Source: Erythrocercus mccallii (taxonomy: Eukaryota; Chordata; Aves; Passeriformes; Dicruridae). Taken from it: a stretch of DNA of 64,000 bases. Under the pieces are notes generated by a model. It searched no databases. It was not told the origin of the DNA and saw nothing but the letters and a program-made list of their open reading frames with translations. The stretch covers positions 188,441 to 252,440 of the forward strand of contig VZRG01000192.1 in assembly GCA_013397435.1 (NCBI GenBank), read 5' to 3'. Shown in pieces: positions 1-13,000 of the stretch (positions within the stretch are counted from its first letter, which is position 1; every line of letters starts with the position of its first letter). Both the position numbers and the translations under genes were made by a program.

Positions 1-3000
1 CGTGGACATGAAGTCAGTTGGTTTGAGTGGTTATTGTATGTGAAGTTTTATTGAATTTTGTAAATAATAAAAGTACTTTGAAATAAATCAATTACTAGAA
101 ATATAATTTAATTTATATCTTTGTCTTTGTTTTATGTGTATCTTTCCATTTTACCAACCACTTGCAAGGGAGAAATAGCAAAATTTTATGACTGAAAAAG
201 ACCAGGAGATTACAAATGTAGTCATGTAGTTTTGGGATTCTGAATGGAGAGTACAGATGAAACATCAGCTGCAACTGAACTCCCCTTAAAGTGTTAGGAT
301 ATGCCAGTTAAAAGTTTAGGTTTTCTGTAAACACTAGGATTATATCTATGGCCATGATAGTTTGACAATTCTTAAAATAAGTGGAACTCAGGGAATATTC
401 AAAACCTTATAAAATAGAATATTCTGAGCAGTCATAGTCCCCAAAACTATTTAAAACAAAATAGGGGACAATGAAAGCTGAAAGGATATTTAAATCCAAG
501 TAGCTTTGAAGACTTTTGTGCCCAGGGAGGTAGGGATGTATTTGTCAATTTGCCTAAATATCTTCACTCCATATGTTTTCACATTTTGCTCGTAAGCTTT
601 TAATGCATTTTACATTAAACAGTCATTGAATAAAAAGAAAATTGTCCTGGGATAATTTCCAAAAGCAGTTTTCCTCCTTTGAGTAGTGTGTTCTGCCCAT
701 CAGACTTCAAATCTGGTGTCTTACCTGCTGCTGCCCTGGCTGGGAGAGCCCTGACTTCTTGCCCATATGCTCGCTGTGGGAAATGTCCTTCCAGGGACAG
801 AGTGCCTGCCCAAAGATTAGGGTGTCCTAGAGCAAAAAAAAGGAAGAGGGTTTAGCTCTTTATGCTGAGAGAAAACAACATCTAGGTCCAGGACTTCTGA
901 GAGATGTGCTGGAGCTTTTGGTATTCATGGAGCTCTGCAGCTCAAGCAGAGGACCCTGCCTCAATGGCAGGAGCACCTGAAACCTTGGTGTATCCTTGAA
1001 GCCCAGGTCCCACAGGTCCCACAGGCGGGATTGACCTGCAAGCACAACCATCCCTGCATGATTGGCTTTTACCCCAATGGATATTAATAAAACCTTATTT
1101 GGAGAAACTGTGCTTCAACATCTGTAATGGAAATAGCTTTTTAAAGAATGGGTTTAAAGTTACAGTTGTGGCACTCCAACAGCACCTAATTGCCTACCCT
1201 GGTGGTAAGGTCCTCTCTGCCAGTGAAATGTGAGTTTGTAGTGTTATGGCTTTTCAGAGCATTCAGCTGTTTAACATCAGTGTTACTCTGATGCTGTTAT
1301 GTATGGGCATCTGTGTATGCTTAAGCAGCTGATTCAATGGATGTTGATGAGAGACAAATGGCCAGATTTTTTGGTCTGAGTTTCTCACTTGCAAGTGGAA
1401 GTTGCAGGAGAAATTTTGGAAGAAGGGATAAAAAAACAGGGTGTGTGAACTGCTGATCCCCACTGCACTTTTGGATATGCTATGGATTGGAATGGACTAG
1501 GACAGTGATCCTCTTACAGGCTGAAAGAAATGAAATTAAAATGAACAAAAAGTTTCCTGCCCAGTTCAGATTAATTCTAGAAAATATTCTTTGGGCAGAA
1601 AAGTTAGAAACCTCATCCAGAAACTAAAATAAGAAGACACGGAAGTGAAGGCTTCTCACAAAAGTACATTCTGACATTTGTCTTATCTTTCTCTTCATCC
1701 TTAATGCCTACAATGCTGAAAATTCTTTACAAAGCAAAAGATTTGCCCGGGTGCAACAGCAAGACAAAAGAAGCTATGTGCCCCTGTGGCAGGGAGGACC
1801 AGAGGCTGCTGTAGAGAAGCTTTTATTCTGCAGTTGCACGTGAATGTTGTCTTCACCTGCTCTGGAAACACTAAAGACTCTTTGCCTGACTTTTATGGTC
1901 TACTGGACAGAAAGATGCTGCTACTTGCTGGTCCAAAGCAAGCGATGCAGCAATGGCTGCTGTCCACTATGGCTGATATCGGGTACTGTCATTCAGCTTC
2001 TGCCCACTTTCCTTCAATTCCTGAGCTGCTGATTGCCTTCTCCAACTGCTCCTGCCTGTACTTCAGCCAGTAAAACCCTCTGTAATATAGTGTGGCTGAA
2101 ATATCAATGTGCTGGCTTAGAGCTAACCTTCTGAAGCCTTTTGGAGGCTGTGAAACTTTGTCTGGAAATGTCACAATAAGATACTGAACCCTCCTGATTA
2201 GTTCAGTAGCACTCTACAAAGTAGTTGTGAAATTCCCTTATTTAAGAAAATGTTTTCAACTTGAATTGAAAACTTCATGCAAAATGAATAGTCTGAGAAA
2301 AAAGAATGCAGTCTTTTTCAGGATGCTTTAAATTCCATAATATACAGTAATATTCAATTCAATCTGTTTTGACTTTCAAAATTAATTCTGTCTACTTGTA
2401 TTCTATATATGTAGCAATAACATTAAAGTCAAAATGCAGTATTTCCCCCTAAATTTTAGGGTTTGGAGTCAATGCAATTCTGTAAAATAGCTTGCTTTTT
2501 AAAAAAACTGATTTTTTTCTTATGAAGGGAAATGTTAAAAATGACACTTTAATTAGGTTTATATAGAGTGAATTACCTCATACTGTTTTGACATATTCTC
2601 TTCCAAAATTGACATAAACCAGAACCCCCAGAATTACACAGAAAACATGAAGGCAATGCTCAGTTTGTTGATTTGAAAGTACTGTGGTGAAGTCTCATGG
2701 TACCCCTATTTTATTAATTTTCCCTTCTATGGAAATTATTGGTATGTTTTCCTGAGGGCTGGTTTTGTCATACTGGTGTATCCCAGATGATTTTGGACAC
2801 CACAGAAAAATCATGGTTAGAGGGAGTGTGTGAAATGTCTGGACCTCTGAAAGGTTCAAGCATGCAATGAATGTACTTCATTTTCCCAAATGTAGGATGT
2901 CTTCTGCATTCATAAAACAGTACTTTTTTCAGTAGATGAGTTCTGGGAAAATAGCTAATGATTCATGAAAAAAATCCTACATGCACACAGTTGGATGATC

Positions 3001-6000
3001 ATCTTACTGCTACTTGCTTTTTTTCTGAGCACGAATTTGGGTGTGGGTGCACAGTGGCATGTGGATAGGGGAAGGGGTGACTGTGTGTGTGAGTTTATAT
3101 ATGGAATTAATATATGGATTGGGATATTCTTTTAAAGTCTGTAAAGTGTGCGTGCTGCTTTTATTCATTAGCACCTACAAAGGACTAATTGCCATCAGGC
3201 ATGTAGGTGGAATTTTTGGCAGTGGGCAAGAAACGCAATAGGTTTGATGACAACCAATGATCTGCCAAAGCCTTTTCAGAAGAAGCAGCTAGTTTTGCTG
3301 TCACTCACCCACCCCTTTAAATTCAAATGCAGATGCTTCCAGGGGGTGTGTGGCACCCATCCAAGTCAGCACTTGAAATGAAGGGTTTCTAACAATGTAT
3401 GTGCAGACCATGGTGTAGCTGTGACTGCTGCCTAATGCATGAAGTGAGAGGGAGAGGTGAAAGCCGAAATGGAGATGGGAGAGCACAAGATGCTCTGGCC
3501 TTTCTGTCAAAGTGACAAGAGGGTAACAAGGACTCTGATGCAGGTGATGGCTGCTCTGCCATGTCCAGTGAGACCTCTCACTGGGGAAGCCAAAGACAAA
3601 AGCTGGCTTTTAGGCTTGTAAACCTCATAAGGGCTCTCACAGGAAATTCCAGATTTACAAGGGTGACTTTGCAGTGCTGTGGTTGATCATGCCAGGTTGG
3701 TACCCTCATGGTGAAGCGGTGGCAGCAGATTTCTGGCATCATCAATACCAGGTTCATGCACCCTGCTTGAAGGAGAAGATAACACTGGCACCCCAGAAGG
3801 TTAGATAGGGCCCATCTGACCTTTGGCCTAACTTCAAAGGTGATGCTTTTGCCCTCTTATCCATTCAGTTCCTCAGAAATTAAATATCTGATAGGAATTC
3901 TCAGAGAAGTGCAGCATAGAAAAAAATCATGTGGCCAGAAACTGCCAGTATGTTAAGTACTTGTACTGTTTTTGAACAACACATCAGCTGTGGCTGAAAA
4001 CTTGCCTACTCTGTAAGGGATTTGCAGGTGGATATCTGTCGTGTGGTAAAGCACTATCAAATGTTGGTATAAGAAACATTACACAAACAAAAAATTAATA
4101 TTATATCAAAATTAAGCAAATTAGATGATTTGAAAAAAAATAGATGATTAGATGATTCAAAAAAAAGCCAAGACTATATTTGGTCTTAGCATATACTTTT
4201 GCAGTTATAAACTCTAAGAATATATGTAATCCTTTAACTAGTTTTGCAGATGTGATTGAGGGGATTGAGATGGGTCTCTTGAGTGTGGCTCAAGTTCTTT
4301 TTATACCCCTGAGTCATGGGTGCTTCTGATTGCATTCTTCTCCTATCACCTAAGATAACCTATTGCTCCCCTCCCTTCCCCCACAAAAGGAGCAGGAAGT
4401 TGTAATTCCGTAGGAATGTGGCATTCATCACCTACTGTGTTCCAGGGAGATTTGTGGGATCACTACTTCATTCTATGTAGGCCATATTCTTAGTTTCATA
4501 CCCATAAACTTTTGTTCAGTTTGGAGTTAGCTGTAAGAAGTCAGTACAGAAATACATTAATTCTGTATTGTTGATCATGTAAAATAAATAAAAATCACTC
4601 CCAGAAAAGGGGGCAGGCACTGAAAACCAAACAAAATAAGGATTTATATATTATACAGAAGTTCACATATTGGACTAACTGTGGTAGTGTAAAATTCTTT
4701 CCATAAAATAATATTTTATCTGAAGTGTTTTGTAGGGCTGTTATGAGACTAATACATGCTTGCTAATCACTTTGACAGCTTCAAAAAAAGTGCTATGAAA
4801 GTAATAGTTATTTCTGTTCTGCTTTTTTTTTTTTTTTGTATTTTCCATATTACAATTGTGATCAGGAATTGGAACATCTACTTTTATCAAAAGGTGGGTG
4901 GTATCTACTTCTGTTCTTATGCCTATTTCTCCAAGTCACAAACTGACATCAGAATAACAAATAAAGAGGAAACATAATTGTGTGGTCTTATATTTCATTT
5001 CTCATAATGTCACTAAGTGAACTCATTCAAATAAAAATAATTCTTCATTTACTGGACATGTAATTAGTATGCTTTAGGCAGCAAGTTCTTCAAGTTAGTG
5101 AGACAGTTACTTCAGGGCCAAATTCTGTCACACTTTATCACATTTCATGTAACTTCTTGCCAAATAATTTAGTATTAGCCTTTATGAGGAGGAATGCTAT
5201 TTATTGTATCAAAAGTTACATAGTAAATTTATTTAAGAAGAGGATCCCTGATTTGTTGTGGTCTGATGGTCTGCAGAGCCTTAAAAAAGGTAGTTCATAC
5301 CTTCATAAAAACTGTTTTCCTTATTTTCATACTTTGAATTTCTTTGAAAGACAGATTTACAAACACAGTCTAATTGTTTCTGCTTTATATTTGATGGAGT
5401 CTATTTATTATTTGTTACACAAGTGTTGCATTTTGTTTTCAAAGTCCAGGGTGACTACATTATCTTGTGATGCTTTTGAATGTTAAGCCGCTGATGCTTG
5501 TAGGTGGAATTAAGATTGCCTCAGATATAAAGACAAGGTTTCAGCCTGAGCATGGTGTTACTGAGAGATGAGATGTATAACCCCTTCTATCCTTGGGGTG
5601 AACTGCTGTATTTCGGATTATTGCAATCCATAGGACAACTAATAATTCATCAAATAATACTTATCCAAATACTGACCAATGATCCCAGGAGTTTTGGGCT
5701 CTACATGCAACTGCTCTGTTTCCCTGGTAATTTTCCTCTGAAGGACTTTGGAGATGTTTCTTTTAGTGAAGTAACCTTGACTACAGCTCCCTTTACTTTT
5801 GCTTTACTTTTTTTTGCTAGTGGATTTGCATGATCAAGCCTGGTCTTGGCTTCTTTTTCTCTCTTGAAAGAGAGGCTTACTTGAACAGAAGGATGAGTGT
5901 AACAGAGAATTTCTTCTTGAAATTTCAGTAGCTCTTGACTTTCTCTTCTTGGAATTGGAAAGGCAGTAATTAGACCTGAGGTAATCCCTGCAGTGCTCAT

Positions 6001-7085
6001 GACGCCTGGTCTGTGGCATGATGCGTCTAACATTAAAAAAATATGCACTGTTCCTTGCTTGGAAGCAACATTTCTGGACCAGGTCATAAAAATTCCCTAT
6101 AAATAATATTTTACAGCCCCTTTAGGTAGGTTTTCCAGTGCTTCATAACCATTATAAATAGACATGTAGAGAAAACTTTGCTGCAAATTAAGCCCCCTTT
6201 TCTCAAGTTACTCCAAGTGAATATGGAAAACCTTGGTCACCATCATCTCCATAGCTGTTTCTTTCTTATTTGCAGGCTTTCATTATGTTTTTGCTTCCCT
6301 GTCTCCCCCAGAGTAAAAATGACCAATTCCTTCAAGTTTTTGTCATGCTAGCCATTTTTTTGGTCACCAGAAACAAATAGAGCAACACAATTACTGTTGG
6401 AGCAAAAAATAGTTGAATCAAAGCCAGTTTAAATAAACATTAATGTTTAACTCAAAAAAATTATGAATTATGGCTATATGGGTCTTTCTGAGGTTGAATG
6501 AATCAGGAGGATGTACTGTATTTCCAAAGAGAGAAATACAAGAATGTGGTTTCCTAATACAGAGTTTTACATTTCTAATGGAACTGGACTCCACAAGTTG
6601 CTGTGCTCTTTATTTGGTGTTTGTTATAAACAGACATTGCAATTTGCCAGACAGTAAACTCATCTGAGCATACCCACAAGCTAATTTGATGAAACATCTG
6701 TGTGCATATGTGTATAACAAACCATGAAAGGAATTTTTACTGTAAAAGATAAGAGCAACTCTGTAGATTGTTTTTTATTATTTTTTTCGAAGTTATTGAA
6801 CTGTTTATGAAAGAAAGAGGAACAGAAATGAAATGGATTATTATTTTTTAGACTGCTTAATAAAAAGGTAGGATTTTCCAGTTGTCCAAAGTACAGCTTG
6901 ATGAAAAGCCTGTCTGTTGATCACCTAATTTGTCTGCAGAGAGTCAGCATTAGTTTACATTATTATTTAAGAGGAAATGATTTAGAGCATGATGTCAAGT
7001 TTCTGTTCTTTGAAAGTGGAGAGAAACTTTTAAACTTCAATGTTGAAGGTTATGATTCTAAATCTAAGTTTAAAGTTCTTAAATC
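1..7085. other. unique AT-rich non-coding DNA
   Basis: No CR1, LTR, RNA gene or convincing exon is seen. Notable small structures are a direct duplication of a tagatgatt-type unit at 4121-4165, a T15 homopolymer at 4823-4837 and a short hairpin at 5859-5874. A somewhat GC-richer patch at about 660-1050 contains a nine-base tandem duplication (aggtcccac type). The longest ORF is a 128-codon minus-strand frame at 5701-6087, listed separately. Nothing else rises above background. Confidence 0.6.
5701..6087 (-). other. 128-codon ORF, unrecognised, probably chance
   Basis: This is the longest ORF in apparently unique sequence on the minus strand. Its C-terminal half is rich in lysine and serine, with patches such as AKKSKAKVKG, and a second, overlapping 61-codon frame is open at 5834-6019. 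A donor-like CAA|GTAAGC lies inside it, on the complement of about 5877-5886. I recognise no domain, signal peptide or membrane segment, and no promoter or neighbouring exon supports it. A frame of this length is expected by chance in 64 kb of AT-rich DNA. It could be a fragment of an exon or of an unrecognised retrocopy, but the evidence does not favour that. Confidence 0.1.
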
Positions 7086-7206
7086 GTGAGGGGTGAGAGA
7101 GCTTGGTGTTTGTTGTGGGTATTTGATTTTGAATTTTTGGGTTTTGTTTGGTATTTTGTTTTGGGTTTTTGGGGTGTTTTTTGTTATTTGTTTGTTTGGG
7201 ATTTTC
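7086..7206 (+). repeat. G/T-rich low-complexity tract
   Basis: About 120 bases on the plus strand are almost entirely G and T, with several G3-G4 runs separated by T runs. It reads as a degenerate (TTTGG)/(GTTT) array rather than a clean microsatellite. The strand asymmetry is very strong, since C is nearly absent. The 67-codon ORF across it is an artefact of composition. Confidence 0.75.
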
Positions 7207-7515
7207 TTGACAAGCTAAGACAATCCAGTAACTTGGGTGTGGGTGTTAGTGGAACCTGTTTTTATGAACTTACACAAGGCCCCTTTTAAAGTGCCTGAGA
7301 GTGGATTTTGGTCTGACAGACTTAAAAACTGAGTGATAAGCTACAAAATAATAGGACCTGGTTTAAAAACCTCATTTATGAGTAAAATGATTGTTCTGGC
7401 TAGTTCAACATCTTTAAGCAAGCAAAGGATTCAACATAGCATCTCAATCTTAACATCACCATATTTCAGGGAATGCTGAAGTACACACCTTCTAGTAGGC
7501 AAAGACTAACACAAG

Positions 7516-8072
7516 TGTCTCTCCTGGGAAGGAATTCTCTCCTGAATTCAGGCCTACAAAAAGAAATAAAGTAAACAGATAAAGTATGCTTTAGAAAGCT
7601 CTCCACCATTTTATACTCTATTGCTTCTATTTATATGAAAGTGTGTTGCAAGAAAGTAGCAATGGGGAACAAAGCAACACAGACACCCTTATGCATCCAA
7701 AGGAGATCGCTTTAGTGTAGAACTTACACCCTTTTTATACCTTTATCCTCTACCCAACATAACTGAAACCAAACTGAGATCTAACAGAACTTAACAGAAA
7801 GAAGACACTCACTGGCTAGCTCAGCTGCAGTGCTACTGTCCACGTGTTCTACCATCCAATCACCTTTCTGCTCATACGCTGTCCATGCATCTCTCCAGCC
7901 AATTGCAATCTCACTTCCAACTGTCACTCAACTGGCACTTTCCTCACTCCTAACTGCCTCTCATCCCTCAACTAACTTCCAACCATCCAGACTGCAGCTG
8001 TGCCTTTCCTGCAGGGCCTTCTGGTGAGCATAAGCCTTAAAAGCTTTTACAATTATAATCCCATATCCTACA
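7516..8072 (-). mobile_element. solo ERV LTR, about 557 bp, with target-site duplication
   Basis: Read on the minus strand, the element starts TGTAGGATATGG and ends GGAGAGACA, the canonical TG...CA termini of a retroviral LTR. The four bases caag flank it on both sides (7512-7515 and 8073-8076). If the ends are drawn two bases shorter at the high-coordinate side, the match is six bases, cacaag. A TATA box (GTATAAAAAG) lies on the minus strand at 7731-7740, with inverted CCAAT motifs upstream in the presumed U3 near 7855 and 7900. No gag, pol or env sequence adjoins it, so it is most simply a solo LTR left by recombination between two LTRs. A four-base duplication fits class I (ERV1) and six bases would fit ERVK; the family is not certain. 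The 65-codon ORF inside it has no meaning. Confidence 0.75.
7731..7740 (-). promoter_or_regulatory. TATA box of the 7516-8072 LTR
   Basis: The complement reads GTATAAAAAG. It sits about 330 bases from the LTR 5' end, with inverted CCAAT motifs further upstream, as expected for the U3/R boundary. The start site would fall near 7700-7710, reading leftward. Whether it is still active cannot be told from sequence. Confidence 0.5.
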
Positions 8073-8690
8073 CAAGAACTTGATCCATTTTACTTAAGCT
8101 TTTGAGTAGTGTCACATTAATCAATGTGAAGCCCACCTGATGGAAATATCATCAGCATCTTTGTGACAAGTGACTGTAGGTGGGACTGGGGTTTCCACAA
8201 AAAGGGAAAGGGCTTGAGGTTTATCATTCCACAAAAATCATGCAAACCTCAACATGTTATCCAGCTGTTTCTCTGTATCACCTGTTGCTCATTAAAATAG
8301 TTTTCTAGTGCTTTGATAACTCATTGAACATCAAGTCCTCCTTTTGTGAATGTTGTAGCATTTATAACCATAACACTGTCACCAGCCCACAGTCTTAATC
8401 TGTCCATCAGAATGAGCAAGAAGGGTGTTCTTTGGTACTGATTTCTTAATCCTGAAATATTTTTGAGGCACATCATAGGGTTTCTTTTTTTTTTTTTTCC
8501 ACTCAGGAGAAAAAGGTGAATCCAAGAGATATTTGGCACCTGATTTATTATTTCAGTGTGACATGGGAGAAAAGGTTTAATTGTTGCTTTCATTTTGTGA
8601 TCATGGAGAAGTTTGCTACTCTTGACCTGATACAGTTTTTAAAATGGTGCAGAGGTACCAAACAGATCTCTTTAGTCACATAAAAACAAT
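8073..8690. other. unique non-coding DNA
   Basis: This is the flank between the LTR and the tandem repeat. It contains a T14 homopolymer at 8485-8498 and no recognisable element. The 90-codon minus-strand frame at 8321-8593 runs across the homopolymer and looks like chance. Confidence 0.5.
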
Positions 8691-8950
8691 GAGAATGAAA
8701 AAGAGGAGAGTTGCATGTTTCTTACTTTCCATTTCCAGACTGCTCTTTGTACTTGACAAGACAATGAGCAGACAAGAGAATGAGGAGAGGTGCAAGTTTC
8801 TTACCTGCCATTTCCAGACAGTTCTTTGTACTCAAAAAGAGAAAGAGAAGAGGAGAAGTGCAAGTTTCTTAACTTGCAAACTTTCTTTCTCTAAATTTTC
8901 ACCTTCCATTTCTAGTTTGCTCTTATTCCATAAGAAAGAGGAGAGGGCCA
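8691..8950 (+). repeat. imperfect tandem repeat, three units
   Basis: The core tgcaagtttcttac recurs at 8712 (as tgcatgtttcttac), 8791 and 8859 (diverged after tgcaagtttctt). Each copy is followed by a ccatttcc/ccatttct block (8729, 8808, 8905) and preceded by a purine stretch of the gaggagag type, which appears a fourth time at 8938. Spacings between cores are 79 and 68 bases, so units differ by small indels. A 146-codon plus frame (8644-9084), the longest ORF in the window, stays open through all copies. Since it is built largely of the repeated unit and shows no domain, I treat it as a by-product of the repeat. Confidence 0.65.
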
Positions 8951-9084
8951 ACCAACCCCACCCCATTTTATCACACTTCACTTTATTACTTACAGCTGTG
9001 AGCCATTTAGGGCAAGGCGTTTTCTCTGCTTTGGTAATTAGTGCACCTGTGATTTATCAGGGGCCATGTCTCCTGTTAAGATAA

Positions 9085-9579
9085 TTAGACCTCATCCAGC
9101 ATTTTCTAGGTTTCTTCTTTTAAACAGTTTCCTAGCAAGTTTCCATCAATAAGGGGCAACTCTGTGCAAAACATATTTTTTTATTTAGGAAGGATTTTCT
9201 TAGGTATATCTTAACCTTTAGCAAAAGAAATCATCAAGCATCAAGAATCATCAAGTCATTTTATACTTGCATAGTAAACATAAACTTGGGACATGTGCTA
9301 TACAATCCAAGATTTTCTGACAAAGATGCTATTTTTGGCTCAAAACCAGTGTTTGCCTGCAGATCCTTGAGGTGCAGCAGAACAGTGTGGTACTACACCA
9401 ACGTATGTTTGTGCCTAAGCATGTGTCAGCAGTGTCCTGGCTTATTTGGCTTTGTTAACAAATTTGTAGACAATTGACAAAGGAAAATGATTGCTCACCT
9501 TCATCTGATATTTATTAGATCACTGTTTGGATACTCCCAGTTTTTGTTCCAAGTGCAAGACATTGGTAAACTAAAGTGA
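9085..9579. other. unique non-coding DNA
   Basis: Nothing recognised. Composition is AT-rich and unremarkable. Confidence 0.5.
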
Positions 9580-10012
9580 GTTGAGTGAAGGCCAACAGAA
9601 TGATCAGGGCTGGCACACCTGCCCTGTGAGCAGAAGTTGTAAGAGAGAGGTTGTTCAATCTATAGGCAAGATGGCTTTGGGAACACCTTAAAACAGCCTG
9701 TCCATATCCACAGGGAAGTTAGCAAGAACAAAAATTCCTCTTATGTAGAGGCATGGTAGATGAATGTGAAACAACAGTCCCAGACTAAAAGAGAAGTTCC
9801 AACTGGAACAAATAGTCCAAGGATCTCTGTGAGGATTGCAAAGCACTGGGAAGGCTTCCCAAAAGTTGTGGAGTTTTTGCCATGGAGGCTTTAAACATCT
9901 GACTCAACAAATCCCTGAGCAACCTGGTCTAAATGTTGAATTCACTCAACTCTGAGTGAGATGTTAGAGCAGATGCCTATCTGAGATCACTTTCAACCTG
10001 AGAGATCCCATG
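9580..10012 (+). mobile_element. old CR1 LINE, 3' end fragment
   Basis: Order and wording match the CR1 3' region. It begins with the agtgaaggccaacagaatgatcagg block that codes for the reverse transcriptase C-terminus, then runs through the final untranslated segment with ctgagcaacctggtctaa and a closing gagatcactttcaacct. It is 5' truncated, has many substitutions and indels and no usable reading frame, and lacks the terminal short repeat. High divergence suggests an old insertion, of a different CR1 subfamily from the copies at 15805 and 52688. Confidence 0.6.
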
Positions 10013-13000
10013 GAAAGCCATCTTCCAAATTCTCTTATGATTACCTTTGAGTTATCCAAACCACGGAATATATTCCCATTTTCTTAAGGAAGATCTAAGT
10101 GCAGGACAAATCCATGAAAAGTATTACAAATTATAATGTGGGAAAAAATGCAACAATTCTGACTGCAAAATGATAATTGTGAATGGAAGTGGTAACAGGA
10201 TATCTTGATTGCTAGCAAGATCACTTAAGACTGTGACTTTTAGAAAATCTCTAGCTCTTTTGAGAGTTAGGTCACATTTTCTTTAGGAGTCATTATTAAT
10301 TAAGATTGAAACAGGAAAGGCCCAAGTCCTACAGTTTTGGTCTTCAGTTCACGTAGTCCATATTTTCATTTTAAAGGTTTGTATCTGATTAGCTCATTAT
10401 GCATTTTTCTGTATTCTCAAATGTTGAATCATAAATTATGGAGGAAGCTGCAGATCCGAATAATTAGTCTTTTTGACTCTGTATGTGTGCATCAACATTA
10501 CTGAATGGTCTCTTGCTGCTTAATTAAGCCCACAACAAAATTCTTTTCATTGATTAGGTACCATGCAGGTGGCCCAAGTTGGGCTATTCAGAGATACGGC
10601 AGACATCTAAGTGAGGTGTACTGCTACTGCTCCTACATGTTAGAAAATGCTCCAAATGCCAGGATTTTTCCAATTAAATAGAATAGGCATAAGAGGTTTT
10701 GCTGGAAAAGTACCATACACTTGTTGAAACTCATCAGGCTAAATACTCTTTTTTATTTCCCCTGAAACATAGCAGGAAGCCTTTCTGCATAGGACATTGG
10801 TTGGTACACAACAAACCTATTGAAGAAATAAAAGTCACAACAGTAGGCAACATGATTATGTGGACTCCCTTACTGGAGGACAGACCTCTGATGGAAGGTT
10901 ACGTACCCATAGCTTCCATTTCAGCCAGAAGCCAATTCATGTTGATAGATTGCGTACATTTTCCACAAACAGTGGAAATGGGTTTCATCTCAAATAGATT
11001 TAGACACTTAAAACATGTATGGAATATATGAGAGCTGCTCTGTTAGATTCCCTTTATTGTCAGCAGGGAGAAGCAGGTACCAAGAAAAATGATTCATTTG
11101 ACCTGCCTTAGAAATCTACTGAAGGATGAGATGACTCATACTTCAGCAAATTGTATTATCTTCCAGTGATAGGAAAAGAAATTCAGACAAGTAGCCTGAC
11201 TGCAAGTAGATCCCACACAAGAAAACAACACTGATCCACAAATCTGAGACCAAGAGAAATCTTGTAATAAAAGGGACAAACAGCCTCATTCCTACAGAAG
11301 AGCTGCATTTTCAGTGTACCTGCTTCAGACATTATTAAAACAAACCCAGATAAGTATAATATGCCATGATCAAAAATACAAGTTATACAAGTTTGAAAAT
11401 CAAACTTTTTCATACATTGAAGGTTTTTTACATTGATAAGGCCATGGGAGATGAGAATGATAGTTTCTTTTTCAGAATCTTTATATATCTGAACCATATT
11501 ACATCAACTTCATGTATCTGAACCTTTATTTGGCCATCAACAAATATAGTTCTTTATGAGTATCATCAAGTATAAATTGCAGCAAGTAGCAAAAAAAGAA
11601 GAAAAACTTCTTTGGAACTCCCTTTGTTTCTCTCTGGGAGGGTTAAGTTTCTGCAAATCTGAAATCTATAGGGTACCACTCTAATCAACTCTAACCACAA
11701 TCATCTCACCACAAGTCTTTCTGTTCCTATTATTTCATCATTGTAGATAACTATTTTCTAGAGCCTTATTTGAGAAATTATGTAATTTGGTGAAAATCTG
11801 CCTAAATCTACCTCCTTTTGTTTTTTTTTTCCAAATGAAAAAAAAAACACCCCAGTTTTTTTCTCTGATGACTGTTAAGATGGAAGTTAAAAAACTCGAC
11901 TGGGAGAAAGTGCTCAGCCAGAAACAAAAGAAACAGAGAGAGGAGTTCCAGTGCTGCCCTGATGGCCTGTAAGGCTGCCAGGCAGTCTCCCAACCCCAGA
12001 GCTCAGAATCACACCTCACCTAAGCCCTCTGTCCTTCCCCTATAGTGCTCAGCTCTGCTGCAATTCCAGCTGCCCGGAGTGACTCTCTGAGCCATCGCAG
12101 TTTCAGCACCACATAATCCTGAAAGGGATGTGAAAAGAGTAAGTAGAGGCTGCGGGAGGAAATACACACACACCAAGAGAAAAGGGAAGTTAAAATGGTA
12201 GGAACATGGTAAGTGTGGTCACTGAACAGAAACATGACACAGCCAGAAAGCTGAGGAAAGGAAAAAGTGTCCTGGGTGCCTCCACAGTAGCAATCCAGAA
12301 CCTGTTTTTTTTCCTTTTTGCCTCACTTCCATAAGTTACAACTCTTAAGGAGTACATGCATGAAAAGAAACTGACTTCCTCATAGGTCATGACCTTTCAT
12401 GCATAATATAAATTCACATATTATGATTATAGTGTAGCTATAGTCATTCAGAAGTATGATAGAGAGCTATTTGACATTATTGTATATAGAATGAGGGCAA
12501 AAGTAGTTGAGCTACAAAGAGAACCAACTGTTTTTATTACTGCACAATTTCATAACTAATCGTTTGTTGAAGCATAACTTACATTTCGGGAAGTGATGTA
12601 TTTGTGTTAGACATTTGTAAATCTAACTAAATATAAACACTTCACTTCAAAGCATTTCTGTGAGGGAATGATCATATTTTAATGTTATGCCCAAAAAGGC
12701 TTGTCTTGATGTTCAAAATAGTTATACCTGAGGGAAGAAGTGTATTCTGAGGTATACTCCTGAATATTAATCTATATGAACATACCTCACTTTGGCTAGC
12801 TAAAAATCATGATATTAGGTAAACACAGTCTAGTGATGAATACTTTGAGGATCTGAATTTTATTATCAAGCATCACTAGAAAACCTGTTTTGCACATAAA
12901 ACAGGAAAATACCTTAAAGTTTCAGCTTTTGTAGTCTTGCTAGATACTTTGATTGACAACAGCAGGTTCAAGACCAAGATGCATCATCTTGTGCATTGTC

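Noticed and set aside
10699..11031. 110-codon plus ORF as a possible gene
   Set aside because: No domain, no splice context and no homology I recognise; length is within chance for this much AT-rich DNA.
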